Below, piece by piece: positions 43,845 to 56,060 of a stretch of 64,000 nt of DNA. The stretch is from NCBI GenBank assembly GCA_910589415.1, contig OU342639.1:23878268-23942267 (forward strand), in the 5' to 3' direction. A program made the translations under genes and the position numbers. The notes under the pieces were generated by a model that did not search any database, was not told the origin of the DNA, and saw only the letters and a list, made by a program, of their open reading frames with translations. Numbering within the stretch: position 1 is the stretch's first letter; each line of letters begins with the position of its first letter. The DNA comes from Malachius bipustulatus. Taxonomy: Eukaryota > Arthropoda > Insecta > Coleoptera > Melyridae.

Positions 43845-44761
43845 TTAAATAAGTGCGAAAGATTTTAGGGGGCAGATGTTCCTATTAACGTGGAGCCGCA
43901 AATGCACTGTTTTTGAAGGTATCAAAAGAAGACTTTTTTCAGTTTTTTGATGATATCTCCGGAATCGTTTGAGGTACAATGCTCAATTTTTCGTATCTTA
44001 CTTTCGTATCTTCAATTTTTCCTATCTTTAATTTCTAAAACACTGGAAAAATTGACATTTTAAAAGCGCATTTTAAATCGACAATATTCTCTACACAAAA
44101 AAGTTACTCTTGGCCATAATTGCTATCGTAAACCGTTTTTGAGAACACCGGCCATCTACGATTGAAAAATCTCTTTCAAAACTGTTTCAAAATTTTTTTT
44201 TCATAAAAAGGAGGGAGTATCGGTCTTAACTTTATGTAGGTAAGACAAAGTCGCTCAACTCAAGTAATTATGGGGCGCGAGAACTTTCTCATATACCCAG
44301 CTTCAAGTAAATCAAATAAATAGTAGCATAGACGCCACAAACATCCAGAGCAAAACTGGGATTCGAACTCAGTCCGAGGCAGTTCAACGGTTTAGTAGTC
44401 TGCACTTCTAGCCCGCCTAGTCACCGTCGTTTCTCTGTTTGAAAACATATGTCGGAAATTGAAGGGCAAAAAACTTAGCTCAATGCAAAAATCTCCGCCA
44501 ATCGCACAAGAAAAAAAGTAGCTTATTATATCAAAATGACATGACATGTACAAAAGCTAAGTTCTCTATGTCAAACGGTTTCCTAGATATCTAAAAAAAA
44601 AACTGTAAAAATAATCTTTTTTTGACACCCTAATACTTCAAAAATGGTGCATTTTCGGCCATCCAATAAGAACTTTTTTCCTTAGGATAAGTCATGGTGT
44701 CAAATTTTAGGGAGTGATTACTCCCTAAAATTTTTCGCACTTATTTAGAATAACCCTGTAT
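43845..44761. mobile_element. Foldback element, family F, copy 2 (with nested SINE)
   Basis: Related to 14049-14713: shared TTGACATTTTAAAAGCGCAT core (about 44053), TTCTACACA and GATATCT-type arm words. The ends carry AAATAAGTGCGAAA and the complement with CCCTGTA at the right. The minus-strand SINE at 44193-44434 is inserted in it; the internal sequence resumes after the SINE where copy 1 is continuous (near TGTTTCTAAACATGTG at 14469). Confidence 0.7.
44182..44445 (-). mobile_element. tRNA-like SINE, copy 3, with 11-bp target duplication
   Basis: The SINE occupies 44193-44434 on the minus strand. Flanks CTGTTTCAAAA (44182-44192) and CTGTTTGAAAA (44435-44445) differ at one base. From its 5' end: GGGCTAGAAGTGCAGACTAC, B box AGTTCGAATC (complement at 44360-44369), body TGCTCTGGATGTTTGTGGCG, tail word TTTGTCTTACCTACAT, a ~40-bp 3' part and an A-run at the 3' end (the T-run from 44194). 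This is the most complete copy, about 240 bp. Confidence 0.8.
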
Positions 44762-45140
44762 ATTACTTCGGCAACAACGCAACAACACTTTGTGTGATTG
44801 TGTGCCAAACATCTCTTCTCAAAAGTGTCATTGAACAATGTTAATCAGGTAACAAGCAATTGGGGATGAGTTGATGCCAATTTTCGCCAATTTTTGTTAA
44901 CTGTGTTATTTTGTTATGGTAATTCCCTTCCATGCATACTTTTATATTGGAACTCCACATTTCTGAGAAAGTTCAAGTTATTGCCATTTTCGGAAAACTC
45001 CGAATTTTAATAAACAAGGAGTGGTTATATCAAATTTTGTCAGGTTGGATAAATTATCGTTGCTCGATGTTGATAAGTAGTGCTACATCAACCAACTAAG
45101 GGGGAAGGTTGCTATTATTTTTTACATCTCTTACAGGCGG
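44762..45140. other. Unassigned AT-rich sequence
   Basis: No recognisable feature between the family F foldback and the 205-bp MITE. Confidence 0.4.
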
Positions 45141-45345
45141 TATTATAAAGGCTCATTAAGTTAACGGGCAGATTTCTGGGGCCGTTTCTGAAGAAGGTAT
45201 CGAGTCTATGTGAAATTTTTAAAAATTTATCTATTCTTGACATGAAAGTAATTCCAAAAATGTTAATAAAAGTCATTTGACGTCGATATTAGCTTCAAAA
45301 ACGAGCACAGAAATCTGCACGTTAGCTTAATGAGCCTTTATAATA
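45141..45345. mobile_element. 205-bp MITE with TA ends
   Basis: Inverted ends of ~40 bp: TTATAAAGGCTCATTAAG.TAACG.GCAGATTTCTG on the left, the complement on the right. TA on each side (45141-45142, 45344-45345). Short unique centre. Probably mariner-mobilised. Confidence 0.7.
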
Positions 45346-45389
45346 TTGGCTGTTAATCGAAAAATCATTCCGTGTTGGTAAAGTTGTTT

Positions 45390-46270
45390 TTTTACTGAAC
45401 GAAAAGGACTATCATTGAGTACCGCTTGACTATAAAAATTGTCCAAAACTCTCACACCATATTCTACATACACCGTCTAACCATTGAACGTCAGGAGTGG
45501 TACTAAGTCCTCTTAAGCAGTAATTGGTGTTTCAGAGACATTAATTTTTAGGTGACAAAAAAACCGGAGCGTACCATTTCTATCAATTATTGATCTGTTT
45601 GGATAAATTCGGTCAAGACAAGCTTGTTCCTGGAAAGAAATGCCTAGGGGCACCATCATGCATAAACCATATCTTTTGGCGAAGCTGTAGATAGACCTAC
45701 TAAATAAAATCCCTAAATCACTTGCTAAAAAAAGAGCGGACATAAACGGTCCTATTAAATCATCACCTACAATTTCCACATATTTCCACTGAAAGAATTT
45801 TCAAAGCAGATTTTGAATCCACGTGGGTTCTCGTGAGTTCATTAATGCGTATTATGACTGATGAACTTCCCTTCTCTCGTAAACTTAGATTCATCAGTAA
45901 AAAGCACTCCGCTTGGAAACGTGTTATCATGGCGAGTACAGTTTAAAAACGGTCTGCAAAATTGTAACGAGAAATACTTATTCGTCATCGTTTGAAACAA
46001 GTCCAAGATATCTATAATTCTGCTGCTGGAGTACGTATAGGTACCACCCTGTCACGTCTCGTATCCTTCATATGCACTCAAATTTTCTTTTTGTAGACAG
46101 CGATGTATTTCATCAAAAGTTGAGCGATGAGATTATTGTTTATGCGGAAATCGTTATGCATAAATTCGTGAATAGCATCACGATCTTTGCCGTCAGCAGC
46201 CCGATTCGCTTTTTACATGTCCGTTATCTCTTCAAAAGGGTACATTTTCCACTAATTAGCAATATTATCC
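45390..46270 (-). pseudogene. Mariner-like transposase pseudogene
   Basis: On the minus strand, from about 46260 down: KMYPFEEITDM then ANRAADGKDRDAIHEFMHNDF (N-terminal helix-turn-helix region of the mariner-like group), then LQFCRPFLNC and GVLFTDESKFTREGKF (about 45880-45940) with the catalytic D in the TDE motif, NPRGFKICFEN, EIVGDDLIGPF (about 45740-45775) and a degraded WxxHDGAPxHF region (about 45640-45670). It has several stops and frameshifts. The C-terminal PPRSPD motif is not visible. It ends beside the foldback at 46290. The 88-codon frame 45513-45779 is one intact piece of it. Confidence 0.75.
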
Positions 46271-46287
46271 TTCTTATCTTAAATCTA

Positions 46288-47291
46288 TACAGGGTGCACC
46301 ATGTATCCTTCTCTATATTGCTATCTCCTGAACGCTAAGAGATACAGGGTCAGTTAAATTAGAGATAACTTGCGCTATTTTGTGGCCATCTCGAATCCGT
46401 CAAAACATGCGAGATATCTGTGACCGTTCCTGAAATATCCTGAAAAAACTGAAAAATCGAGATTTCTTATTTTCTTCATATCTTTTTTATTATTGGAAAT
46501 TAATAAATAATTTTTCGTAGGCTTACATAAGCCGTTAAGAGCTATCCATCTGACATTTCAAAAATTTTCAAGGCCGACTAGATCCAAGAGTTTTCACAGT
46601 CAACTTTCGTTTTTCTTATGACCGCCATATTATTTTTTTATGTCGTTCGATATGAAAAAAATAATGGAAACCAAAAATTAATAAACTTAAAATTTTTTTA
46701 TTTTTTTATTTTTATGCTTCTTTTTTCAAAGAAAAACAAAAAAAAAAAATCGTCGAAAAACGTCAACATTTGTAAAACTACGCCGAAATAGTGCTTGCCT
46801 TAATTTTTTTAATTTATCTATGAAATTCGGTCTAAAAAGTTGGCTTTTTTTTAAGAAAAAAGAACAAAAAAATTTTTAATTTATTTTTTGAAGTTTAACA
46901 ATTTTTAGTTTTTATGATTTTTTTATACCGAACAACATAAAAAAACAATATGGTGGCCATAAGAAAAACGAAAGTTGACTATGAAAATCCTGGGATCTAG
47001 TCGGCTTTGAAAATTTTTGAAATGTCAGATGGATAGATCTTAACGGCTTATATGTAAGCCCACAAAAAATAATTTATTAATCTCCAATAATAAAAAAGAT
47101 ATGGAAAAAATAAGAAATCTCGATTTTTCAGTTTTTTCATGATATTTCAGGAACGGTCACAGATATTTTGTATGGCTTGACTGATTCGAGATGGCCACAA
47201 AATTGCGCTTCTTTGGATTTGTTTAACCGACCCTGTATCTGTTAGCGTTAATAGATAGCAATATAGAGAAGGATACATGGTGCACCCTGTA
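46288..47291. mobile_element. TA-flanked 1-kb foldback element
   Basis: The element spans 46290-47289 (1,000 bp): CAGGGTGCACCATGTATCC and its complement at the ends, TA at 46288-46289 and 47290-47291. The arms of ~450 bp match closely along their length (GAAATCTCGATTTTTCAG and GACTAGATCC-type words occur in both orientations) with an A/T-rich centre near 46790. No coding capacity. The near-full-length palindrome would make a long hairpin RNA if transcribed. Confidence 0.9.
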
Positions 47292-48159
47292 TAGCAATGA
47301 TGACAAAGATAAAATGTCAACCATATCCTCCTTGTTTTTTTATTTTTGTTAATATAAAATTTCGAAAATGTTTATGGAAGTTGAATTTTCTCAGAAATCT
47401 TTGATATCATGTGGTGACAGCAAGAAGGACCTCTTTGATGTAAAAATGTGCATGAAAGATAATTATGCGTAAAAAAATTCCAGGAAGCTCGACAATTGAA
47501 AAATAAAAGGTATTAACTCCCCACCTCCAGTTGGTTTAAAATCACCTGAGAGTCACTCTTGAGAGTGGTTAGCACACGAAGATCTGTAGCTTCAAGGGTG
47601 CGACAGATTTAAAACAAAAACCATGCTGGGGGCCATATTCAATCAGCCTCAGCTCCCTTAGGAACCATTTTTAGGCCGATTTTCATATAAGTTTTTTCTT
47701 TTTTATTTGAACGAGGAATATACCCTGGAAATATATGAGTAGACTTCCGAAACAACCGGGTTTATCAAAACTACTAAAATTTTGAAAACACCCTTCTTAA
47801 CAGATTGTAATAATATAAAATTGAACAAAATTATGATCAGAATCGGAACACTGTATTTTTAATTTATTTTTGCAAGATCTACCAAATTCGTGAGATTATA
47901 TACTCAAACAGTAATATTAAATTCGTTATAAGAAATTTATTATCGATTTTTTTTTATAAACTTCTGTTTCAAGGTAAGTTAGTCATTGTGAGTTCCAATA
48001 TAAGGACAAGTTTTTATACAAAATGCAAAACGTGTGTAAATATATAAGACTATAAAATAACCTAATACTGGTCTCTTTAATGTGATAAGTATAATATGTA
48101 TAGCGTCTCGGTGCATTTTTTCCCGAGCTTCTTAATTGACGGGTCTCTCTATATGTATA
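47292..48159. other. Unassigned AT-rich sequence
   Basis: No feature recognised between the two large foldback elements. Confidence 0.4.
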
Positions 48160-49735
48160 CGAGTACTATTTGCACAAAATTAGTGGAATACTTTTTGGAG
48201 TTCCATCGTCAACAAACCGCTCACTAATTTTTTCAAAATTTTACATGACTCAAACGGCAAAAGTATTCTCGAAGTTCTCCAACAATGTCTGCACTACGGG
48301 GTGACGTGACTTGGTATGCACCCATGCATCAAAATTGCATTTTTACCATTTTAAATTGAACATTCGAGCTCCGATAACCACCAGAAATTCAATGATCCTT
48401 TAGCAGTCAATAATGATTGATTTAAACTCCCTGCAGACTCTCTGTGACAAATATTTGCCGATATCGTCATTCGTTGTCAAGAGACACAGTTACTTGTTTG
48501 AACCTCTGCAAAAGTGATCATGCACAAGATTTTTAAAGATTGAGGCAAATCGATTTTTCACATCACAAAAAAGGTCACCCAATTGTGAATTGTTCAAAAC
48601 GTTTCCAAACTATTTGCAACCTCTTCATCTGATAGGAGGTTCTTCTTACCACTTCTTTTGTGATCATTAGATTGTATTAAAATATTTTTACTGTTACATT
48701 CTGGATCATTGGAGTCTCTGGTAGGTGCTCATCATTGACTCATTCTTTGAGCTCTGGCACCCCTATCAGATCCTCTGAAACGTCATTTTACCTCTTCCTG
48801 CAAGAATAGTAAAGAAAGAGTTTTTGCATGAAAACAGGTTAGCTTACACATGCGATGGTCTTAAATGAATAATTTACACAGTTAGTTGAAGACTGTGTGT
48901 TGAGAACGTTCTGTGTGAATTTTGTTAATTTTATTGGTAAATAAAAAGTTGATTCACCTTCAGTCTTGCGACAATAATAAAATTGTAAGAATTCTGAAAG
49001 TTTTAAGGGTCTGAAATAATTGACATTTTGGTTACAAGACAATGGTTTCTTAAGTCTTCAATAGGGTAAATGAATTATTTTAGACCATACGAGCTGTAAG
49101 CTACGCCGTTTTTGTGTAAAAACTCTTTTTACACCATTCTTGAGAAGAATGAAGAGGTTGCACAGGATCGAGGAAAAGGAGGGACTAGAGCTCAAAAAAT
49201 GGGTACCAGAAACTCCATAATTGACCCGAATGTATCAGTAAAAGACGCAAAACGTAAAAAAAGTACCAGTAGAAAAGTTTTGAATTGACAATTGAGTTAG
49301 GTACCTCTTTTGTGATGTAAAAAATCGATTTGTCTCAAACTTAAGCCATCTTTGAACATCTTGTGGTCGCTTTTTCCGAATTTCGAAGAAGGAACTATCA
49401 CCTCACAACTAATTACGATTTCAGCAAACATTTGGTCCAGAGAGCCTGCATGAAGTTTGAGTCAATCATTCAAGTCTTTTAAAGGGCGGTTGAACTTTTG
49501 GTGGTTACAGGATAAGCAAAAAATTTCAATTTAAAATCGTGCGAAGTCGATTTTGGTACATGGTGCATAACACGTGATGTCACTCTATAATGCAGACGCA
49601 CACAAACCGGAGAGTTGAAGAATTTTCAGAATACTTTGGAAACGTTGATTGATTCGTACAAAATTTGGAAAAAAATCTAGTGACCGGTCTGTCGGCGAAC
49701 TCCAAAAAGAGTTCCCCTAATTTTGTGCAGTAGTA
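48160..49735. mobile_element. Large foldback element, ~1.58 kb (family W)
   Basis: The left arm (48160 to ~48600) and right arm (~49300-49735) are inverted, diverged copies: TTGCACAAAATTAGTGGAA and CTTTTTGGAGTTC at the left pair with the right-hand end, and AAATCGATTTTTCACATCAC near 48550 pairs with the complement near 49320. GCAACCTCTTCAT (48628) also has its complement at 49152. A partial copy of the left arm is at 61750-62240. There is no coding frame. Confidence 0.7.
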
Positions 49736-51884
49736 TATTAATATAATGATTATTTAAGGTGAGAAAAATCGTAAACAGTTTATATACTTAATTAAAATTT
49801 AATCAACATTAACAACGAATTCGTACCACTTTAATCAGCAACTAGATTTTGAGGACATCAAAGTAGGTAAAGATTTTTAAATTGGAAGATACTTAAACCG
49901 AGACGTGGAGTTGACTCCCGAGGCTTCTTATTTATTTTAATTTTTTTCAGTACAACCACCAATACGTAAAGTCAATTACTGGCGGAAAACACAAAAAATA
50001 AACAAAAAAATTCAACATCAAACAATTTACAAACATTTCAGATACATTAAACAGATCGAAGGATTACTCCTGTAGCAGGAGCCTATCGCTAAGAATATTT
50101 AGACTAATGCTTGTGAGAAAGTCGGGTTGGAAAGACCAATTGTTTTTTATCTTTTTTTGTCCTATAAAAAATTGCTCTTGGGCATGTGAGAATCGATCAC
50201 ATTACATTTAGATTTTACGTTTATAATTCTATACATAGGCTGCTTTAAATAGTATCTAAATGTTTTATAAGAACACAAATATCCATTTTGTAAATGGTAT
50301 TTGTAACCCATCTCCAAAAACATTTTTATTTAATTTTTCTTTAAGAAATAGAAGATTGCTTCTAAATGTTGCAAAATTAACTCGAGTCTTTGGATTGACT
50401 AATTTCTGTCATGAAGCACCCGTTATGGATCTGAATCAGGGACTATACTAAAAAATAATCAGGTTTCAACTTTCCGTGGAAAATGTTTCCGCATCTGCAC
50501 CATAAGTCCATGAAAAAATTGAGTTCTGCTAATTTTTAAAGAAAATTTGGCCTAGTCTCTACCTCACTTATCGTGGTATTTTCTATTTTTGCGATTAACT
50601 TTACCAAAGTAACTATATAGAATATTGTTTTTTCATAGTTCAAGAAAGTGGGAACAAAATCTTACAAAAAGTACAAAATGTTCAAAGCGAAATTGGTACA
50701 TTGATGCTAATTTCGTTATTATTGGAACAAAACTGATCTCAAATGATGAAAGTTTCGTATTTTTCGTCGTTGTTCCAGTGTTGTTGAAATTAGAAAAAAT
50801 TCAACCTTTCAAATTGGCGGCCATTTGAATTTTCGTAAAAAAACTACTGTTTTTTGAACATCTGTATTATGAAAAACTTAACGTGATTCTTCAACCAAAT
50901 GAACAGAATAGAAAGCACGTATCCGAAGCTATACTTGCGCCAAAGAATTTAAGTTTTATTATTAATTTACCGGTGTTAAAACTGTTTCGAGATGACACAT
51001 CAATTTTCAAAATTTGCTCATCAAAACTTACAAGAAAAAAAGAAACAAATTGTGAAAACGGAGGCACGAAAACCGCGGATTGATTCTGCACGCCTTCACA
51101 TATCATCCTGTAGAAAATTTAAATTCTGACAGTTTTTTTAGTTTAGATCCGATAAAGCAGAAAAATAGACGATCTGGCATGCGAAAACATAATCGAAATC
51201 ACTTGGGAATTCGAAAGACTTGACCGATATGCTGAAATTTAATTGTCAGACAACTGTCTCCAGACATCTAACTCTTACAAATATTTCTGTTCCCTAGATT
51301 AAGCACTGCGATCTGTAATCCAGTGACTAGAACGGGTTTTGGCTAAATTTGAAAGAATACCCTTTTACAAAGCACGTTTTTTAGGAACTTTTTCAAAGAA
51401 AAATCCCCAGTACTTCATAGGTTTAACAAGCGTTAAAAATTCGTGCCTATATAAATTATGAAAAGTAAAGCTACATTTTTTAAATAATTTTAAAATAGAA
51501 AAATTGAAATTTTGAAGAAATGAACAAAACATGATTTTGGGATATTGGGCATTGAGTAATTTCATTTGGGTAGCCTTCGATATAAATTTCCCTTTTCACC
51601 AGGCTCCGAAAAGATGCAGAAAGGACTCAACAATTGCCACAGTCTTGGATTGCCGCACAATGTCCAATAATCGGATTCTGTTCTAACTAGTCGAGTCAAG
51701 ACTATAAGGTCCTGTAAAATTATATTTTTCAATATCTCTGTCATTCTAAGAATAATGTGCTTCCTGAAATAATTCCTGTCAAAGGCAAATTAGTATAGTT
51801 TTGTCTACTGTAAAAATTTCAGTTCGTTTCCTTTAAAAATATGCCAATAAATATAAATACACAAGTTTAGCAGCTTTTTCTCTT
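49736..51884. other. Unassigned AT-rich sequence
   Basis: Several 60-72 codon frames on both strands (for example 50260-50451, 50625-50828, 51365-51565) have no recognised similarity and overlap one another. No paired termini were found. Confidence 0.35.
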
Positions 51885-52120
51885 TTCCTACTTACACCAG
51901 TGGCATATTGATGAAAAAAAAAACTATATTTTTTTGCACTATAGCGTGTAGTTCGAAAAACGGTTTTCCTTTCCTGTTAATTTCCAAAGTTTTTTTTTTT
52001 TCATTTCGCATATGCAAGGGTTAAAAAAATATCTACGATTTTATTCAAATGCAACATTATACCACTCCTTATGGATATCTTACTCGCAGAAAGCTCCCTA
52101 GATTGAAAATTGCGCCCTTA
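51885..52120 (-). repeat. Interspersed repeat shared with the window's right end
   Basis: The complement of 52040-52115, with TTTTCAATCTAGGGAGCT and GAGTAAGATATCCATAAGG, matches 63898-63955 with substitutions. It is probably one arm of a foldback family only partly present here. Confidence 0.6.
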
Positions 52121-53979
52121 AAATAGCGCGACAAGAACGTATTTTCTAGAAACTCAATTTTTTTATATAATTTTATATTCTCATCTCTGCTTCAGGGATA
52201 TTTTTATGGTATCCTTGGATTGTGAGACGCCCAGTACAAGCTTATCTATTTATGTAAAAAAAACGATATACCGTTGTTATTACACTCCAACCTGTCAATC
52301 TCTCGAACGTAGCAAAGTTGAATCTGTCCAGCGTAATAATCTAAGTAAGTAATATACGTGATATGACAGGCCAGAGTTCGATCTAAAAGTTTAGGATTGT
52401 CTGGATTCAAGGAGTGATAAATCACTGACAGGGATAATTTAAAGCTGCGAACAGATTCAGTGTAGGCATGTGCTCGAAAACGGGCGGCGAACATAAATCC
52501 TGAATTTTTCACAGGATTATATATTATTGAGTGGACGGAACTTATCTGGGATCATAACGGGAAAGGCAAGAAGGACGTAACATTTCCTGGATGGTTCCTG
52601 CACCGTGTGAATTATTGTGAAGAGGGAAAAGTACCAACGTGCCCGGTGCAAGTTTCATGGGAAGTCTGTCCTCGTGCCCAAGTTCGGTTTGGGACTGCTG
52701 GAGACTGAATTAAATATACAAAAACAAGGGACAGTCCGGAAATGGAAGACGACAAAGCTTTTCCTGTCCCGTGCGCTTGATAAAGCTCGCAGTTCATAAT
52801 CTTATCAGTTGGTTGGAGTTTAATTGTCAAGCGGCAAAAATAGAAAGTCGAAGTGTTAGGAAGTTAGTAATGAACTTAGTTTGCAGTGTGTTAAATTCCG
52901 AGTAATCGCATGTTTAATGAAAATACAGGCCAGATTATGCTGGAAAATGATATTATTCTTTCTGCTTTGTTTATGGATTTGAATGTTTTATTCAATGTGT
53001 TTCGTGTTTTGATTCGTACATTCATTTTCGGATGGTTATTATGATGGCTTCTCTGGAAAGCGTTATTGAATTGCTTTGTGAAATTTGAAACGCCGCTAAA
53101 GGAAAATATTCAATAGGATTATACTCGAAATCACTGAGGCTGAAGAATCATTTAGGTTTCACAGAAAGATAAACGGAAAACACAATAAATAGAAGACACA
53201 ATAACATAAACACAAACAATGATAAACAATAATAATTCATCGTGTATCATATACAAGGTCTTAACGAAAACTTAACATCACAGAACTATTGCAAAAGTTT
53301 TCTATTTTTGAAAAAACCCTTAATTACTTCTACCGATCAAGACTACTAACATCAACTTCCAAGATCATGTTCTGTCATTTACTCACAAGTCTTGATAATT
53401 CTCTCTCACATCTTTCAAGAGTTTCTCTCTGAGTGGCGTACAGTTTCTCTTTGAAGTGTTCCCACAAAAATCTAAGGAATTTAAATCATATCATCAGGCT
53501 TTAGCCAGGTATGAGATTAGTCCTCTTTTATTTAGAAAGACGAATTCTAAAAATCTTCAAGAACTGAATGCAGGGGCACAAACTTTAGGCAATCAGCTTT
53601 TGAACGTTTTTTTAGTCTTGATTTTCTCCGCGGAGAAAATTTAATGATAAACAATTAATTTTAAAAAGTGACAATTTTTGAAAAAATACAACAATGTTTT
53701 CGAAGTTGTTGAATTGACAGATGACGTCCTGTGGAGTTATTAGCGGGAAAATCGAAAATCCATCAACAATTTATTCTAGTATTATATGGGATGCATCGTA
53801 CAAAAGTTTACTTTCAGCTAATGATACTCTTGTTACTCTGTAGATTTGTTTCCGCATAATGAGGAATTGGTTAAATGTTTTTAATTTCTTTATTCGAAAA
53901 ATTTCCATAAATCGAATATAGGAATTAAAAAATGCCGCAGTGTCACAATTAAGCTTTTGTACAGATCTCACGATCGATA
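52121..53979. other. Unassigned; GC-richer patch at 52500-52830
   Basis: The patch around 52500-52830 has a more balanced composition and overlapping frames on both strands (52617-52799 plus, 52612-52830 minus), none recognised. The remainder is AT-rich with no feature. Confidence 0.3.
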
Positions 53980-54537
53980 TTAGCAACTTTTTTAATGGTA
54001 ACTAATTATTTTTTTCATATGTCAATGACGGAGACTTTAGGGCTGCGTGGGATTTTTTTTGTCCTTGATTACTACGACACTGGGCAAATTGATATTTCAA
54101 AAGGACACTCTTAACCGCCAATATTTTCTACACAAAAAAGATACTCCTGGTCATAATTGCTTATGTGAACTTTTTTCGAGCAAAATGGCCATTTACGATG
54201 AAAATTCGCAGTGGATGTCTCAAGAAATGTGTCGGAAAATGAAGCTCAAAAAAAACTTCGCTCATGCCTAAGATCTCCGCCAATGGCACATAAGAAACTG
54301 AATTATTATTAAAAAGGTAGCTAATGTCAATGATAAGACATGTACAAAAGCTGAGTTCTGTATTTCAAACGGCTCTTGAAATATCTAAAAAAACTGGAAA
54401 AATAATTTTTTTTTGACACCCTGTATCTCAAAATCGGTGCATTTACGGATACACGTTAGTAGATTTTTTATTGTTTATTTTTGACCAAAGAATCGGTCTT
54501 GAAATTTTTTCGCTATATTAAAGATACACCCGTCGCG
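53980..54537. mobile_element. Foldback element, family F, copy 3
   Basis: Shares with 14049-14713 the words CTACGACACTGGGCAAATTGA, TTCTACACAAAAAAG and GACCAAAGAATCGGTCTT (complement of the left arm of copy 1), and ends with ATATTAAAGATACACCC. The left arm is truncated near 53980. Confidence 0.65.
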
Positions 54538-54954
54538 TTTTCTTTTCCACCTTAGACTATAAAAATTCTAGAACTTGGATACGTGATAGACTTATAGGTT
54601 CACGAATAAAAAAAAACAGAAACTTTGTATGACCCACAAAACAGGGAATAAAGAAAAGTTACTGCGTAGGAAGATCCTTCATCGAAATTTACGGCATCCA
54701 GTATTTGGGTTACATCAAGTCCAGGTTAACAGTTGAAGGCCAATTTCGTACATTTTTTGAATATTTCATTCTTGAGTTATATATTTTTAGATTAAAATGT
54801 TAGTTTTCTGATTTTAATTCCATTTTCAAATGACGCTTCTAGATATTTCCGTACTTCATAAACGCCCAAAACAAAAAGTAATTTTTTTCTAAAAAATTGT
54901 TGGAAAAACTTGCCCTATTAAAATTTTCCAGACACTTTCCTAGTGATACCAGAC
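54538..54954. other. Unassigned AT-rich sequence
   Basis: No feature seen. Confidence 0.4.
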
Positions 54955-55201
54955 TTAAAGTCCGGTTGCACGAACGTAATTCAAAATAAGTCAGATAATT
55001 ACTAATTTTAAATTGAAAATTTTGAAAATATGGTGAATATTTTTAATGATCTTTAATTTTTTGTCAGTAATTAACTCTTCTAAAAGGAAGTTGAATTATT
55101 GGTTTCCAGCACTATCAGAATAATATTTTCAAAATACAGGGCAATTTAAAATGAGAAATTATCTGACAGATTTTTAATTACGTTTGTGAAACCGGATTTT
55201 A
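54955..55201. mobile_element. 241-bp MITE, TTA-flanked (Harbinger-like)
   Basis: The element spans 54958-55198. AAGTCCGGTTGCACGAACGT at the left and an imperfect complement (CGTTTGTGAAACCGGATT) at the right, with a ~45-bp similar stretch including GTCAGATAATT. TTA at 54955-54957 and 55199-55201. The 3-bp duplication suggests PIF/Harbinger. Its termini differ from those of the 5787-6528 element. Confidence 0.6.
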
Positions 55202-55639
55202 GAAGTATATAAATCATGAAAGAGAAAAACGAAACGAGGAGGGTCTGTTCGAAACAAAACGAGGGTTAATTTATTTTTGAAATATGCGATTTTTGAAATT
55301 TTGGATTAAATATACAATAAGTTACTTCAAGTAATCGTAGTATTAAATTTCGAACTTTTCAGAACAGTCTGTTCCTGAATAATAAATTTTTAGATTAGGA
55401 ATAATCGAATCTTGGAAAAATGCGCATTTTTGAACTCTTATTTCGAAATTTCTCGATCCTCGAAATTCCTCAGACCTATAGACATTTTTTGAACGATCTA
55501 TGGATCTCTGATAATTACGCTAAGCTTGAATTAGAAAGATGTAAATGATTTTCTTAAGGTCCCATATTTTCTAAAAAACTCACCGTAGATCATAACAATT
55601 CTGAAATATATTTTGACATACTGAACACAAAATGAAAGC
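55202..55639. other. Unassigned AT-rich sequence
   Basis: No feature seen. Confidence 0.4.
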
Positions 55640-56060
55640 GTTTCTATCTAACAGGGTGTTTCAGAGATATGGGGCAAAATTTAATAAAATAATAATAATA
55701 ATAAATGTTTTTATTGACATCAATTTGAAACATAACATAACATTGAAAATCAGGCAAAAAAAAGATAATTTCTCTAAAGCTATGGCACCAGAATATTTCT
55801 TCGGTACTTGATCAATAACAGAATTATGTTGCATTCCGTAACAAAATTTAGAATGTAAAAGTATGAAATTTTGTAGCTGTGGCACTTGAAAAACTGATCT
55901 AAAGTATCAATTTTGACACAATTTACAAAAGTACCATTATCTAGAAAGGAAATAACTTTTACTAAGATCGGTGTACATTTGATGAGTTTGGGTGATTTTA
56001 GTCTTCCTCAAAGTGATGTCAAAGCGCATGAAGTCTCCTAATTTGGAATTCTAGCTCAAC
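55640..56060 (-). repeat. Interspersed repeat fragment with a CAGGGTGTTTCAGAG terminus
   Basis: Begins AACAGGGTGTTTCAGAGATA near 55651 and contains CACCCAAACTCATCAAATGT (complement, near 55985) also found at 62328-62347. It is interrupted by a LINE 3' tail at 55683-55746. Confidence 0.55.
55683..55746 (-). mobile_element. Very short 5'-truncated LINE copy (3' tail only)
   Basis: On the minus strand it reads AATGTTATG...TTTCAAATTGATGTCAATAAAAACATTTA then (TTA)n. The same sequence ends the decayed LINE at about 11480-11540. Only about 65 bp were inserted, a typical outcome of aborted target-primed reverse transcription. Confidence 0.8.

Noticed and set aside
45856..45885. Other hammerhead cores (CTGATGA at 45860 and 41965, CTGACGA at 9881 and 10070)
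   Set aside because: None is followed at the right distance by a stem II partner and GAAA box.
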